NCBI RefSeq assembly: GCF_950295315.1
Contig: NC_080179.1
Span: 69,687,115 to 69,751,114 of the forward strand
Length of the DNA: 64,000 nucleotides
From: Erinaceus europaeus
Lineage: Eukaryota > Chordata > Mammalia > Eulipotyphla > Erinaceidae
Reading direction: 5' to 3'
Positions within the stretch are counted from its first letter, which is position 1, and every line of letters starts with the position of its first letter. Shown here in pieces: positions 12,006 to 24,504 of the stretch. The notes beneath the pieces are model-generated. The model ran no database searches. It had not been told where the DNA came from and saw nothing but the letters and a program-made list of their open reading frames with translations. Made by a program: the position numbers and the translations under genes.

Positions 12006-12107
12006 GCCTTTATCTAAATACTAGAGATAAAGGCATGTTCCACAGCACAGCTATTGTTTCAGAAACATTCCCAGTGGAACAAGGATAAGACCTGAAACAG
12101 ACTTATC
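12006..12107. promoter_or_regulatory. Cluster of paired inverted GATA motifs (speculative)
   Basis: Two inverted pairs lie within about 100 bp. GCCTTTATCT/AGATAAAGGC (12006-12015 and 12025-12034) is a perfect 10-bp inverted repeat. GATAAG/CTTATC lies at 12084-12089 and 12102-12107. GATA-factor sites are WGATAR, so four candidate sites are present. Chance occurrence is possible in AT-rich DNA. Confidence 0.25.
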
Positions 12108-12544
12108 TCAGCATAGGGAGGCTGGTCTGAGACAGGTGGATGAGGAGAGGGCTTTGATGTGGCAGCCCTAGTGCAGAGTGACAAGGTGTCAGGCTTAACA
12201 TTTCTGAAGAACGAGAACCCCCTCACGCCCCCACCCCATGCTTCAACCTTCTCTACATTTGCTCTGTACAGTGCTTCACGATACCATAGTTTCAGTACTG
12301 TATTTTAGGAAGTTCACCACAATTGCCAATTTTTTTATATATATTGAATGACTTACAATTACATACAGATTGAAATGTATTCTTGAGGTCTTGTAAGTGG
12401 CTTATGCATACACAAAACCCCAAGTTAAGTTCCTAGGACTGCATATATCTGAGTGAGGCTCTAGTCTCTCACTCATGTAATAAAGAAATCCTCACATAAA
12501 AATTAAATAAAATCGATTTTTAAAAAAAAAAAAAAGCACTACAT
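12108..12544. other. Intergenic sequence, possibly an old SINE tail
   Basis: Unique until about 12420. Then CTCTCACTCATGTAATAAAG and an A-rich tail ending near 12535 look like the 3' end of a decayed retroposon. No gene. Confidence 0.35.
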
Positions 12545-12665
12545 AGCTTTAGTTTATAGTGGTATTCTCATACTGAGGACTGAAGTTCTAGGACTGAATC
12601 TAGAATATCAGGGCCTCTGGCATGCACATATTTTGCATAACTGTCATGCTATCTCCCCTGCCCAT
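12545..12665 (-). mobile_element. Old SINE remnant, inverted
   Basis: GACTGAATCTAGAATATCAGG, then CATGCTATCTCCCCTGCCC, correspond to the B-box and A-box sides of an old tRNA-type SINE in reverse. Strongly decayed. Confidence 0.4.
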
Positions 12666-13034
12666 AAGATGCATTATTATAAAACTAGCATTTTAGGCAC
12701 TCCATAGAATGACCCTATTTGTTTATGGGCTACTTTTCTTTGACCTACCAGCTATGTTCTCTGTAAACATCAACTTTTGACTCATTATGACTCAAAATAC
12801 CAACTTCAGAGATAGGTGGAAATATCATATTTCCAGTAATTAACTTCCCTTCTTTTGCCACATATTCAATCTTGCATTCCTTACACCCTCAGCATTAACC
12901 TCAAGATCAGAGAGTAATTTCTGGTCATCCTCCAAAGAAGGTATTTTTCCTTCCATCAAACTCATTACATTCCCTGGTGCCAACACTAAATTGAAATCAA
13001 ATTGCAATGAAAGGTAGAATAAAGTGTTTAGCTC

Positions 13035-13140
13035 TTTATCTAGACTAGAAGCTCACTGAGAACAAGGATTTAGCTATATATTCAGCTTTAAATTCTTGCA
13101 CCTTATCTAGTACTCACATTGAAGACACAGTAAGTGTCAA
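13035..13140 (+). repeat. L2/MIR3-like ancient repeat tail
   Basis: The pattern CTAGAAGCTCACTGAGAACAAGG followed by a CACC...AGTACTCA stretch resembles the typical L2/MIR 3' consensus (CTGTAAGCTCCTTGAGGGCAGGG). Decayed. Confidence 0.4.
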
Positions 13141-14150
13141 AGTTGTTTTGTTGGTTCTGTTGTGCTGTTGTTTCTGTGGCAAAACAGGATAGAACTTTGG
13201 CAGAAATACCCACCTTATATCATCTTCATGATGGGTAATGAGACTTGAGCTCACTGTAATACAAAAGACATGTAGGTATGTCAAGATAAGCAAAAGACAA
13301 AGTGTGTGCTTACTGTTATCAGCTTTTGTTTTTTCTTTCCTGTGCTCAATTTGAGGGGATGTTTAAAGGATTGATGGCTCACAAACTTCAATATTTTTTG
13401 CTCTTTTGTATTTTAATATTTCCTGTTAATTGCAAAACTATACAAGTGAATCTATTAACTGGAGCTGATGTGTGTCATTCACATGGTATGCTGGGTCCAA
13501 CATGCAACTCAAATACATTTCAATAGTTATTTGTTAATTTGTGTCTTTATCTCTGTTTCCTTAGTGATATCTTGCTGCCCAGCCACCCTTCAAATGATTT
13601 AAAGATAACCAAAATAGTATGATGAAGAGATCCATCTTTTATATGTGTGCCAAAGATAAATATTATCACTCTTATTGTTTGGGATTTTTTTCCAAAGATA
13701 ATTCATATCTAAAAATCAAATGAAAAATACAATTGAAACAATTCAGGACACTGTTTAGGTGAAGGCCATTTTTGTGCTTGGAATTCTATAGCCTAGTAAT
13801 TTAAAATTGCAATATTAACACACTGTTTTGTTTTCACCTACCCCACTCCCCCATTTTTGTTTTTGTTTTTGTAACCATGGTGATAACAGAAGATTATGCA
13901 CCAAGCTTGTGGGAAGAAATCACCTTGGAAGTTCTCCTATGGAAGAATGATTTAAGCTTTGTTCTGATACGTGAATCATGGGGTGGTGCTTTCTGTCAAC
14001 ATTCTTTGCTTTTCTAAACCAGAAAAGCCAGTATCTGTCTGGTTACTGGGGCTGCTTCTACTGATGGACAATAGTACATGACAGGGGAATGTTCTCCAGT
14101 CATTTTGATGTAGTAGCACATACCTGGGAACAATCAAATAATATTTTCAT
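13141..14150. other. Unique intergenic sequence
   Basis: AT-rich, no gene or clear repeat seen. Confidence 0.5.
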
Positions 14151-14160
14151 CACAGGTATT

Positions 14161-14287
14161 TTTAAAAAAAATTTTAAATTTATTTATTTACTTTCCCCTG
14201 CAGGTGGGGAGCAGGGAGCTCAAACGGGGATCCTTAAGCAGTTCCTTGTGCTTTGCGCCACCTGCGCTTAACCTGCTGGCTATTCCC
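14161..14287 (-). mobile_element. Short tRNA-derived SINE, internally deleted, inverted
   Basis: Tail side AATTTATTTATTTA runs directly into CCCCTGCAGGTGGGGAGC and the head (GCGCCACCTGCGCTTAACC). The usual CT-rich middle is missing. It is flanked by the 10-bp TSD CACAGGTATT at 14151-14160 and 14288-14297. Confidence 0.85.
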
Positions 14288-14297
14288 CACAGGTATT

Positions 14298-15150
14298 TTT
14301 TTTTTTTTTTGGACATATTACTGTTATTCTGCACCAGGTAAAATGGTATTTGGAGCAATTTAGTATCTAGTCTTAATTGGGGCAAGGGAAATATTCTAAG
14401 AATTTATTTTAACACTTGTGAAATAGCTATGCTGTGGACATCATGATGAGGGGTTGTATTTATGTGTCAAAAACCATATGGTAAACCATTAACCCCTGCC
14501 CCCAAATAGTGAAAAATGTATAAAAAAGAAAGTATACTCATGTATCAATAATTGTCTTGTAAACCCTTATGCCACTCCAAAAAATGGACTTGGAAAATTT
14601 TCATATGCTACTTTATGTTGATTTTAATATTATCATTCATATTTGTCTTAAAGTGATTTTATATACATTAACTCAAATGACTATTGCATTTTTTCTTTAG
14701 TCAATCACTCTTTAGATCACCTCTTTTGTAAGTAAGAATATGTATCAAAATATATTTTTATATTAGAAATTATTAAAGTTGACATCATCAATGGATTTTA
14801 TCTGTCAGAAAGGGGAATATGAAAAAAAACTGACTATATCATGCAACCTAGTTAACTTTCTGATTTGCTTGCGTGATAATCTTATGTCTTTTTTTCCAAC
14901 TTCAGATTCACTTTCTTGAGTGAATACTGATTTACAGGACTCTTGTCACAAGGGTACATTTCCACTATTCCTCAAGATAAATGTCAGGAGATATCATTAT
15001 CCACCCAATAATTTTATTAGAAGTCCATTTGTAGGAACTTATTGTACAGAAGAGTCTTATTTAGAGTCCCAGTACTGCTTGAGAGCAACAAGGAACTAGG
15101 GGGTGATCTATGGATGACTGAGAAGTGCTACTATGTCTCTTCCACTCTCT
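14298..15150. other. Unique AT-rich sequence
   Basis: No gene seen. A small L1-tail-like phrase (AAACCATTAACCCCTGCCCC) occurs near 14483-14504. Confidence 0.4.
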
Positions 15151-15154
15151 GTAT

Positions 15155-15601
15155 CCTCTCCTCTCCTCTCCTCTCCTCTCCTCTCCTCTCCTCTCCTCTC
15201 CTCTCCTCTCCTCTCCTCTCCTCTCCTCTCCTCCCCTCCCCTCCCCTCCCCTCCCCTCCCCTCCCCTCTCCTCTCCTCTCCTCTCCTCTCTTCTCCTCTC
15301 CTCTCCTCTCCTTCTCCTCCTCTTCTCCTCCCCTCCCCTCCCCTTCCATCCCCTCCCCTCCCCTCCCCTCCCCTCCCCTCCCCTCCCCTCCCCTCCCCTC
15401 CCCTCCCCTCCCCTCCCCTTTCCTTCCCTTCCCTTCCCTTCCCTTCCCTTCCCTTCCCTTCCTTTCACTCACCTCTCCCCTCCCCCTCCTTTCTCCTTAG
15501 CTCTTCTCTCCACTTCCCTCTCTCCTCCCATCCCTTCCCCCTCCTCTCCCCTGCCTTCTCCCCTTCCCTCCCCTCTCCATTCTCTCTCCCTCTCCCTCCC
15601 C
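15155..15601. repeat. Long pyrimidine tract of CTCTC, CCCTC and TTCCC pentamers
   Basis: About 445 bp almost entirely of C and T on the + strand. It is ordered in blocks: CTCTC-type pentamers (15155-15230), CCCTC-type, a mixed segment, CCCTC-type again (15353-15415), TTCCC-type (15416-15465), then irregular CT. All five overlapping long ORFs here (15042-15645, both strands) are low-complexity readings of this tract and are not genes. Confidence 0.97.
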
Positions 15602-15895
15602 CCCATAAACTTAATGAAAACTTGACCCAGAAGCTGCATGCATGAGGCCCCCCATTACAAAAAACAAATCACTTTGTGATTTCTTGCTGTTAAAAACTCA
15701 CTGAATAATTGAGTCTACATCATAATTTGCTTTACACTTACAAATCACTATAAATCATTCCTCCAGAATGACTATGAACTGACAAAATTCATTTTTAAAA
15801 GTCTTTTTTATGATATAGCAAGATGACAGTAGCTTGTTTTTGCAGTGTTTCTTCCCTCTCCATCATAAGTTGATCAATTTTTCTTTTTTATCATT

Positions 15896-16188
15896 TTTTA
15901 AAATTTGCTTTCCCTCTCTTTTGTTGCCTTTGTTGTCTTATTATTGTTGTAGTTACTATTATTATTGTTGTTATTGATGTCATCATTATTGGATAGGACA
16001 GAGAGAAATGGAGAGAGGCAGGGAAGACAGAGAGGGGGAGAGAAAGACAGACACCTGCAGACCTGCTTCACCGCCTGTGAAGTGACTCCCCTGCCAGTGG
16101 GGAGCCAGGGGCTAGAACCAGGATTCTTATACGGGTCCTTGCGCTTCATGCCATGTGCACTTAACCCATTGCGTTATCACCCGACCCC
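15896..16188 (-). mobile_element. tRNA-derived SINE, near full length, inverted
   Basis: Reverse copy from tail (TTTTGTTGCCTTTGTTG) through GACAGAGAGAAATGGAGAG and GACCTGCTTCACCGCCTGTG to the head (ACTTAACCCATTGCG). Confidence 0.93.
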
Positions 16189-18454
16189 TGAATTTTTTCT
16201 TTTTCATAATTCAAATATATTCTTATATAGAACAGAGTTTCAAAGTCTAAACTGATAGGACATCTCTAGTTTCACTCTCACCCTCCTCAGTCCCAGGACA
16301 GGATCCACACATGAAAGTTCTATGCTACCACTTGTTAGAGGTAATCCACTAGTTTTAATAACCTACCATTTTAATGATCTATCTAAAATACTAGATCAGG
16401 CTTTTTCACTTAGATATGGTTTTCTTTGTGTCTAATCCCTTTTAACTTGGATGATGATGATGATGACGGTATTTTTATTATGTTTCTTGTCTATTTTGCT
16501 ACAATAGTGGAGAACATTTGTACTCTCCATCTGTAGCTGCTTGCCTTTAACATCCAAATGTTAAGGGCCCCACATTCAACCAGGGAGAAAGGCAGGTATG
16601 ACTTGATGCTAATTCATCTATATTAGTTCCACTGTCATTCATTGTCTCAACACTGAAATTTAATGACTCCATTCTGTCTGTGAACAGCACTGACTTCTCT
16701 CCACCCAATTGCACTTAAAGCCAGTCTTGCTCCTTGCATCACTCAAACCACACAATAATGATGACTATGATGCCTTTAAATAACTGATTGTCTTCATTTA
16801 TTTGCATAGACTTCTTCCCAAGAAGACTGTGATTTTCTTGAGGATAGAAACAACAGTTAATGCATCAGTTGGAGGCTTATGTGGTGCACAGGCCTGTGGC
16901 CAGTGATGGGTAGATACAGAGGGCTTTCTCTTCTTGTTCTGGTTCACTATGAAAGCATACATTTGCTATCATTTTTTAAAAAAGAAAAACAACAACTTTG
17001 GGCTTGTTATAGGAAACCTTTAATTTACAAACCGGTTCTATTCCAGGAAACAACTACTGGGGTTGGATGAAACAGAATCCTATTAACAGTTTCTAGAGAT
17101 GAATAGTCAGTTACGTATCTCACTGGATTAGACCCGATGTGCTCAGAGTAGGATCCGAGCTCATCTGTCTTCTGGAAGCAGGCGTGTAGCCATGAAATGA
17201 TGAGAGAAGGAAGAAGAACACCAGGAGAAAAGAGACAATTTTCTGGGATCTGGTATGACTTTATCAACAGGTTAAAATTTATTTGACAAGATCTCGCATG
17301 CCTTTATTTTTCTGTTACTTGAAACTCCTAAATCATACTGTGCTATTCTGACTCATCCCCCCTTCCAACTCCCACATGATTTTCCACTGTTCTAGATCTT
17401 CACTGTACAATCTCTGCAGGGGTGGTAATGAGAAAGGCTGAAAGAAGAAGCTGTTTTTAATGAGAACGACCTCAGTTCTGATTAAACTAATATCCGCTAA
17501 GGAGTGAATGACTAAAACCATTAAAATTCTTCTGGCCTTTGGGTCCTGAAATTTTGTCCTATCATTGTTTGTCTGTCGAAACTTCACATATTTTTTTTTT
17601 CCTCCATCCATATATACAACTCTTCAAAGTCCCTGATATTTGTTTATTGCTCTATTTGGTGTATATGGTGGGGGTAGAGTGTGGAGATCTGTCTGTGTTT
17701 GGATGTAATGAAGGAGGAAAAAAGAACCCTGAGGAGGGAAGACTATAGCAGTTCTAAGAATGAGATATATGTTAATCTGGTGTTTACAACAGGAAAAAAA
17801 TTATGCATACACATCTAAATACCCTTTACAATGCCCATACCTTAGAGCCATCATTTTGCATAAAGTTGAATGTCAGCTTTGTAGGTTGGGATTTCACCAG
17901 CCTGGAACACTGACCTGTCTGTGACTTTGTGATTAGATGTCAGGCATGTGTTGAGTGTGGGAAAATGCTGTTGGAGGCTCACATCCCAGTTAGGTCTCCG
18001 TTTCATAGTCTTTGCAGCTTAAAACAAAAATAATCCACTGAAAATCTTTGACGAGGAATGTAGCCTTTGAAAGAGTTTTGAGATTCTCTTGTGTGCTTTT
18101 AGAAATTAGATTGTATCAATTAGGGAGGGCACACATACCCTAAATGTCCCTAAGGAGTTTCATGTTTTCTTCCCTGATAATTCACATAACATTATGAGTG
18201 TGAACAAGCCTCAGACATCAGAAAGCATTGCCTGGCTTTCTTGAAGAACATGCATTATGAAAGTATGTGCTCTGGGTAAATAATTTGTGATGTAAATGGA
18301 ATGTATGTCTTCAACCGGCTGTCTGTCTTGACAACCAATATGAATCCTTTGCATAGAGAACTTAACATAGTATATGTATTCAAGTTATATCCATATAAAT
18401 TTGTATGTTTGATAATATATATGAGCAGGAAAACATATAATAAAAATGCAATAC
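16189..18454. other. Unique intergenic sequence with an L2-like trace
   Basis: No coding region. 16810-16870 (GACTGTGATTTTCTTGAGGA) resembles an L2 3' end. Confidence 0.45.
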
Positions 18455-18479
18455 ATATATATATATATATATATATATC
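18455..18479. repeat. (TA)n microsatellite
   Basis: About 12 TA units. Confidence 0.9.
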
Positions 18480-19550
18480 ATTCTATGTAAACAAACTGTT
18501 GTGTGATTATTTCTGAAGGATGGTGATCCTGATCACACTGAAGGCTTGATTCTAAATTAACTTACAGCCCTGTTCCTGTAACCAAGTCTAGTGCCAGCTT
18601 CTCTTTTCAACAAAGGAGAACTCTGGGAACTTCTTTCATCTTTAGGGAGCTAAAAGTGTACGTAGTTACAGCACTGTACTGTATCACAGGCGGGTTATTT
18701 TGTACTGTAGCTGTGTGTTCAGGGGAAAAGATTACAAGTTTTCTGTAAAGAGTATGCATGAGCACCCATACTGAAATAGATCCTTTATTGCCAATGAATT
18801 CTAACCAAAGCTTTAGGAGCCACATTAAAGACAAAAAAAAAAAAAAAAAGACTGTAATGAGAAGTACACCTTATAAACAAAAAATAGAGTTTTTAGTCTG
18901 TGAAGAGAAAAAAAGCAACGTTGTGCATATATTCTGACAGTGATTGGTGAGACTCCAAATATCTCTAGCCCAAGTTATTAAACGTAAATAGTGAAACAAT
19001 ATATCTTCATAAGTCCTTGGGTAACTCTGACTTGTATAGCTAACTGTATTATTGATCAAATGTGGTTTTCTTTTGCTAAAAACAAAAGACCTTATAAACC
19101 TCATATAGCTTGTTGGTGATCAAGTGTTTTGTGGAGAGCCGTAGTTTGATGAAGAAAGTGAGCATAATTCAAGAACATATGGATTTGATTCGCCCCTAAA
19201 TGAGTAGACTTTAAAAAAATTATAAGGGAAATTCCTGGCAAACTATCCTTTGATTTGGAGTATGAAACATATCGAAAAGAGACAAAAAGTAGGTAATGAT
19301 TTAATGAAAAAAATCCGCAAGAGATTGAATCACTTTCCCATTCTTAAATGTTTAAGACTATTCTGGAAATGCACACACAGCCAAGTTCTGGAAAGACTAG
19401 CCCATGCTAAAAATTCAATTGTGCATGAAATTTGTGGAGTGATCCAAAGGGCAGCTAGTTATACAATTTTATAAATATCACCCTGAATAATATAGGGTTT
19501 CTATTATGTGACTTGGAAAGCCTATAAAGTAGGTACGGAGTAAGTATGAT
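18480..19550. other. Unique AT-rich sequence
   Basis: No recognisable gene or element. An A-run lies at 18832-18849. Confidence 0.5.
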
Positions 19551-19551
19551 G

Positions 19552-19555
19552 AGAA

Positions 19556-19589
<34 letters not shown>

Positions 19590-19600
19590 GAAGAGAGAGA
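19552..19600. repeat. Imperfect (GA)n
   Basis: GA-rich run with AAG interruptions, directly upstream of a SINE. Confidence 0.85.
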
Positions 19601-19604
19601 ACAT

Positions 19605-19798
19605 CCTCAGACCCAGGGGTGGTGCACCTGGTAGAGTGCACACATTACAGTATGCAAGGACCTGGGTTCAAACCCTAGTTCCCACCTACAAAGGAAATGC
19701 TTTATAAGTGGTGAAGCAGTGTTGGTGTCTCTCTATCCCTCCACCCCTTTCTTCTTGATTTCTACCTTTCTCTATCCAAAATAAATAAATAAATAACA
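19605..19798 (+). mobile_element. tRNA-derived SINE, type 2
   Basis: GTGGTGCACCTGGTAGAGTG, then B-box GGGTTCAAACCC, TCTCTATCC and (AAATA)n. This head differs from the main family and recurs at 3552, 32757 (inverted), 51039 and 58693 (inverted). Confidence 0.85.
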
Positions 19799-21129
19799 TA
19801 TTTGAAAAACATCTTCTAATGACATGGTTTTAGAAATAGAGTTTTGATATTCAAATGGTGGATTTTCCTATCACTTTCAGAATACATTTATTTGCACGGT
19901 TTCACTTAGGTGTGCAAAGTTACCCACCTTTATTTTAATCTAGTTATTATACACAATAGTCATCCTGGAAGGAAGATGTGCTCATGTAAGCCATTCAAAG
20001 GGGTCAGGTTACATTTTTCCCTCTGATTTCTGCTCTACTTTCACCCCCCTCAAGCCCATGTAGGAGTGAACCAAGGATTTCTGAAAGAGCAGTGAGTTGA
20101 GCTTTCACTAATCTGTAACTGGAAAAATTTTCACAGCCTGATAAATATAGTGATCTGTGAGTCTTCTTAGAATCAAAACGCTCTGCTTCCTCTCCTCCAT
20201 TTCCTCCTACGAGGCTGAAGAACAGTGCTGAGAAGTTCTGGGAATATGACTGAAAGAGAGAACAAACTGAGAAACAGATTGTAAGTCAATGACAACACAG
20301 TAGTGGTTAGCCCTCCATCTTGATTGAAGTGTTTAATTAACATGGGACTAGGAAATCAGGGAGAGGGCGGCTTAACATGTGGGACGGGCCTCCTGTAACC
20401 CCCACCTAATCTCCCACTATGGCATTGTACCCCTGGCTGATTCTAATTATCAAGAGATGGCTCTTGTGATTTTAAAATTGAACCAAGAGTTGCAGGAGAA
20501 TGTGCCTTATAAAAATCCCAGGTCATTGTCTTCAGACCCCAGGAACCAACTGCCTCTGTCCACCCCCACTGTTACTTCTGAGAACACAACTTCCTGGGAG
20601 TCTGTAATATTGAATGGGTAGTTTTCTAATTCTGAAGAACTGGAGTGAGTTCTTCTCAGACTCATGTAGAAACCTCTTTGTGCAAATTTTTGGGTATGTG
20701 TGGCTACATCTCTTTTGTTAGTTCCATTTGATCCTTTGAAATATTAACAGTGAGAAGCAGTTACATGTTTTTTTTTTACAAGACCAGGCATTAATCTCTA
20801 TCTGTTGTTCATGTCTTGATTATGCATTCTTTTCTTAGAACACTGAGATCTCTGATCTCACAACAGGAGTTTAGAATTTATAAAACATCTGTCTCAGTCT
20901 TTCTCAGCCAGAAATACAGAGCAGGCCTGATTCTTGTCTTGATAGCTCCACAGTCTTTGAAGTATAGGCGAGAAGAAAGCATAACTTTGCTCCCCTGCCC
21001 ACAGGCCACAGGCCTTCTCCAGCTTTCTTCACCCCAGATTTCACCCCAGTATCTTGGCATCATTTCCCAATCCTGACAGAAAAGTCTGCTGGGTGCATCC
21101 AGGGGATTCCTGGGCATATTGATGGAAAG
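19799..21129. other. Unique intergenic sequence
   Basis: No recognised repeat. The open frames at 20379-20621 and 20816-21117 have no signal, domain or codon pattern I can support as genes. Confidence 0.45.
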
Positions 21130-21312
21130 ATGACTCTAGGTCTGGCAGAGTAACTCACTGGCATAGAGCATTGCTTTGCCAAGCTTTGGACCCAAGTTTG
21201 AGTCTGGCCCCCACAGGCACTGAAGGAAGTGTTGATGCTGTGGACACTGTGACATTTTCTCTGCTTCTGTGTCTAGCCTAAAACAAAACAAAACAAAACA
21301 AAACAAAACAAA
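21130..21312 (+). mobile_element. Old tRNA-type SINE with (AAAAC)n tail
   Basis: GAGTAACTCACTGGCATAGAG (A-box side), CCCAAGTTTGAGTCTGG (B-box side), a T/C-rich middle and an AAAAC repeat tail at 21281-21312. Confidence 0.6.
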
Positions 21313-21809
21313 CATAAAGATTACTGTTTGTACAAGGCAGTTGGCCAGTCCTTTGCAAATACTCTAGTGTGTGTGAGTACATGTGTGACCAAGAAATTCC
21401 TTGGCCTTGAGTGTCATGTCATGTTTTGAACACCACTTCCTATGGTTATTTTCTTCTAGACATTTTTTTTTTCTTCTAAACATTTCTAAGGGTCAATCTC
21501 AGTAACACCTGCAAGAAAAACAGACTACAGACCTGGGAATAGTCATATCCTGAAGTTTAAAAAGAAAGAAGCAATTTGGAATGGTCACATGATTCCTGCT
21601 CTGAGATTCCAGGTACATTTCCATCTTTTCATTTCAACTCAATATCTGTCAATGGCTCTCAAGTTTTCTTTTTTTTTTTCCCCATAACCTGTAGAAATAT
21701 TAGTCTAGCACAAATACACACAAGATTAGCAGCATCTGTTGTATATGTTTGTTTATTCAATAGAAACATCATTCATCTAATTTAATCACAAGTTGCCAAG
21801 AATAAGCAA
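21313..21809. other. Unique sequence
   Basis: No gene seen. Confidence 0.45.
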
Positions 21810-22085
21810 GTAAGGGAGTTGGGTGGTAGCACAGCGGGTTAAGCGCACATGGCGCAAAGTGCAAGGATCCCGGTTTGAGCCTCGGGCTCCCCATCTACAG
21901 GGGAGTCACTTCACAAGCGGTGAAGCAGCTCTGGAGGTGTCTATCTTTCTCTCCTCCTCTCTGTCTTCCCCTCCTCTCTCCACTTCTCTCTGTCCTATCT
22001 AACAATGATGACATTAGTAACAACAATAATAACTACTACAACAATAAAAAACAAGAGCAACAAAAGGGAAAATAAATAAATAAAA
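21810..22085 (+). mobile_element. tRNA-derived SINE, full length
   Basis: GGGTGGTAGCACAGCGGGTT (A-box), CCGGTTTGAGCC (B-box), CT-rich middle, CAACAATAAAAAACAAGAGC and an (AAATA)n tail. AATAAGCA occurs on both sides (near 21800 and 22084) as a possible short TSD. Confidence 0.93.
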
Positions 22086-22728
22086 TAAGCAGATGAGATG
22101 AGGCCTTCTTGTGGTCAGCTACTCTTGACAATTTGTGATAAAATTAGATGAACAGTGATCTCCGACTTAGGAAGACTGGATCATGGGGGTGGGGGGGAGT
22201 TCATTTAAGTATTAATACAGAATCAATTGAGTTGAGGTTTGATGTTGCAACAGCCCTGAACATCCCAACCCACCCCCACCACTGACATCAGAGAACTGAG
22301 AATTACCTATCAAAGCTACAAAGATAGGACACACCCCTCAGCTATTTTATTAGCCTAGTGGAAAAGGATTCTCTTTATAAGCTAAATTATTTTAGCTTTA
22401 AAAGTTAAATCCAGCCCTGTGTACATTTTGTCACTTCTTTCATGAAATCCTGTATGAATTACTACATTTCAAGACTCCTTATTTTGCATACTATGACACC
22501 ATACCCCATAAACCAAAGCAGATTTTCTGAGCATACTACCTAGGGCACTAAACACCAAGATATGGCTCCCATCCAGTGTGGGTTCTGCTTCAAACAATTG
22601 GCTGAAGGAGAAAAGAAATTATAATTAAAAGAAAGAAAGAAAAGCATGGAATATTTTTACTCAAAACAGAGAGCAATTATCAACTTCAAAATCCTTTGTT
22701 TTGCCTTCATCATTGCTGGGTTTTCAGT
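22086..22728. other. Unique sequence
   Basis: No gene seen. A short G-run lies near 22186. Confidence 0.45.
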
Positions 22729-22731
22729 GCC

Positions 22732-22765
<34 letters not shown>

Positions 22766-22766
22766 T
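22729..22766. repeat. (GT)n microsatellite
   Basis: GT repeat with one AT interruption. Confidence 0.93.
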
Positions 22767-23696
22767 TATTTTAGGCACAGGATGTAGGACAGCCAAAGGC
22801 AGCATTCCTTCCTTACATTACTCATGTGAGGTCTCGTGATGAACCACAAACATAGTCATGGTATAAACAAAAGCAAGTCCATGAACTTCAAAACCATGGA
22901 TTTTTTTTTAATGACTTCACATGACTACAAGTTACAGAAATATGTGCGGATGTCTTAATAAGACAGTGTTAAAATAGCCTTTTTTATGTGAGAAGTGTGT
23001 GAAATGCAAGTTTCCTAGTTTCATATTTTCTAGTGCCTGGGGAAAGTTTGGGGAGACTGTAAACATGAAATTTCCTGAGTGAGGTAGAAACAGTATGTAT
23101 GTCTTTCAGTCTTTCTTGGTGTCCACTTTGACAAATATCTCTTTGACTTCTATTTCCTTATCTATAATTGAATGCTGTATTACATATAATATCCAAGATT
23201 ACTTCATTCTTAGCTTTGGGAGTGCATATACCTATCAGAACTTCCTCTTGAATTCTGTGGGTGTGTGACAGATTATTTCACTATTAAGAAGTGTGAGTGG
23301 AATTTCCTTTGTGATTTGCATAAATGAGTTATCATCAGTGCCATGGTCCTTACTATTGTCCCATGGCATATTACACAATGCAGCTCATTCGTTGTGTGCT
23401 ACCACCCAGGAAGACCTGTTTTTCTACATGAGGCTGTGTGATCTTTGAGTTTTGTCTTAATATTTCATATTTTGAAGATGTTTGATATTGTACTACTGAA
23501 GCATGAATAGTTTTGTATAATAATCGTAGCTCAAAAAATTACAAAAACAGTGATTTATGAGTAAAATTCATAGGAATTGAGCTGGTAATAAATATATAAA
23601 TATTAATAAGTATGAAAGGGGAAGATAATGTTTATGAAGTAGATAACCTTTAATTTACATGTCTGAGTAACTAAGCAGTGACTAGTAGGAAAGCAA
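22767..23696. other. Unique AT-rich sequence
   Basis: No gene or clear repeat seen. Confidence 0.45.
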
Positions 23697-24345
23697 ATTT
23701 TTTTTAAATTTATTTAAAAAATGAGACACTAACAAAACCATAGGATAAGAAGGGTACAACTTCACACAATTCCCACCCCCAGAACTACATATCCCATCCC
23801 CTCCCCTGACAGCTTTCCTATTCTTTATCCCTCTGGGAGTATGGACCCAAAGTCATTGGTGGATGCAGAAGGTGGAAGGTCTGGCATCTGTAATTGCTTC
23901 TCCGCTAAACATAGGTGTTTACAGGTTGATCCATACTCCCAGCCTGTCTCTCTCTTTCCCTAGTGGAGTGGGACTCTGGGGAAGCGGAGCTCCAGGACAC
24001 ACTGGTGGGGTCGTCTGTCCAGGGAAGTCTGGTCGGCATCATGCTAGCATCTGGGACCTGGTGGCTGAAAAGAGAGTTAACATACAAAGCCAAACAAATT
24101 GTTGAACAATCATGGACCTAAAGGCTGAGACAGTGCAAATGAAGTGTTGGGGGGTGGGGGTTCCTCCATTTTGTAGATGGCTAATAGGCATATTTTAGTT
24201 ATATTTTAAAGGGCCTGTAGCTATACTAGTTTTTTTTTTCCCTCTGAATCTGAAATCTGATACGCAGGTGGATCCAAGTTATTGTCTGGGGAGGAGATGT
24301 CATAGATGTCATGGCTGAAAAAGAGACAGAAAGCTTATCGGGGAA
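23697..24345 (-). mobile_element. L1 3' end fragment, older lineage, inverted
   Basis: Reverse of the L1 3' UTR end: AGGATAAGAAGGGTACAAC, the CACAATTCCCACC block, GGTGGAAGGTCTGG, then GATACGCAGGTGGATCCAAG. It aligns with the reverse complement of 36480-37080. Confidence 0.88.
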
Positions 24346-24480
24346 GAGATAGAGGGTGAGGGAGATACATGCTCAGAAAACTTCTCCCTTGCAGTGTTCC
24401 TGGGGGTGAATTGGACTTAAACCCAGGTCCTTGATTATGGTAAAGTGTACACTACCTGGTCACCCACCTTTCAGCCCCTC
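24346..24480 (-). mobile_element. Old SINE remnant, inverted
   Basis: TTGGACTTAAACCCAGGTCC (B-box side) and TGTACACTACCTGGTCACCC (A-box side) fit a type 2 SINE in reverse. Confidence 0.55.
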
Positions 24481-24504
24481 CCAAACTATATATATGTATA
24501 TTTT

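Noticed and set aside
15155..15415. Regular short direct repeats, considered as a CRISPR-like array
   Set aside because: Units are contiguous pentamers without spacers, in mammalian DNA.
15042..15645. Five overlapping ORFs of 113-170 codons
   Set aside because: All are Ser/Pro/Leu or Arg/Gly/Glu readings of the pyrimidine tract.
19250..19474. 74-codon plus-strand ORF rich in Lys and Arg
   Set aside because: Short, AT-rich, no recognisable family, no support from context.
21810..21895. tRNA gene (A-box and B-box present here and in other SINE heads)
   Set aside because: Followed by the SINE body and A-rich tail; no cloverleaf with a proper acceptor stem. These are SINE promoters, not tRNA genes.
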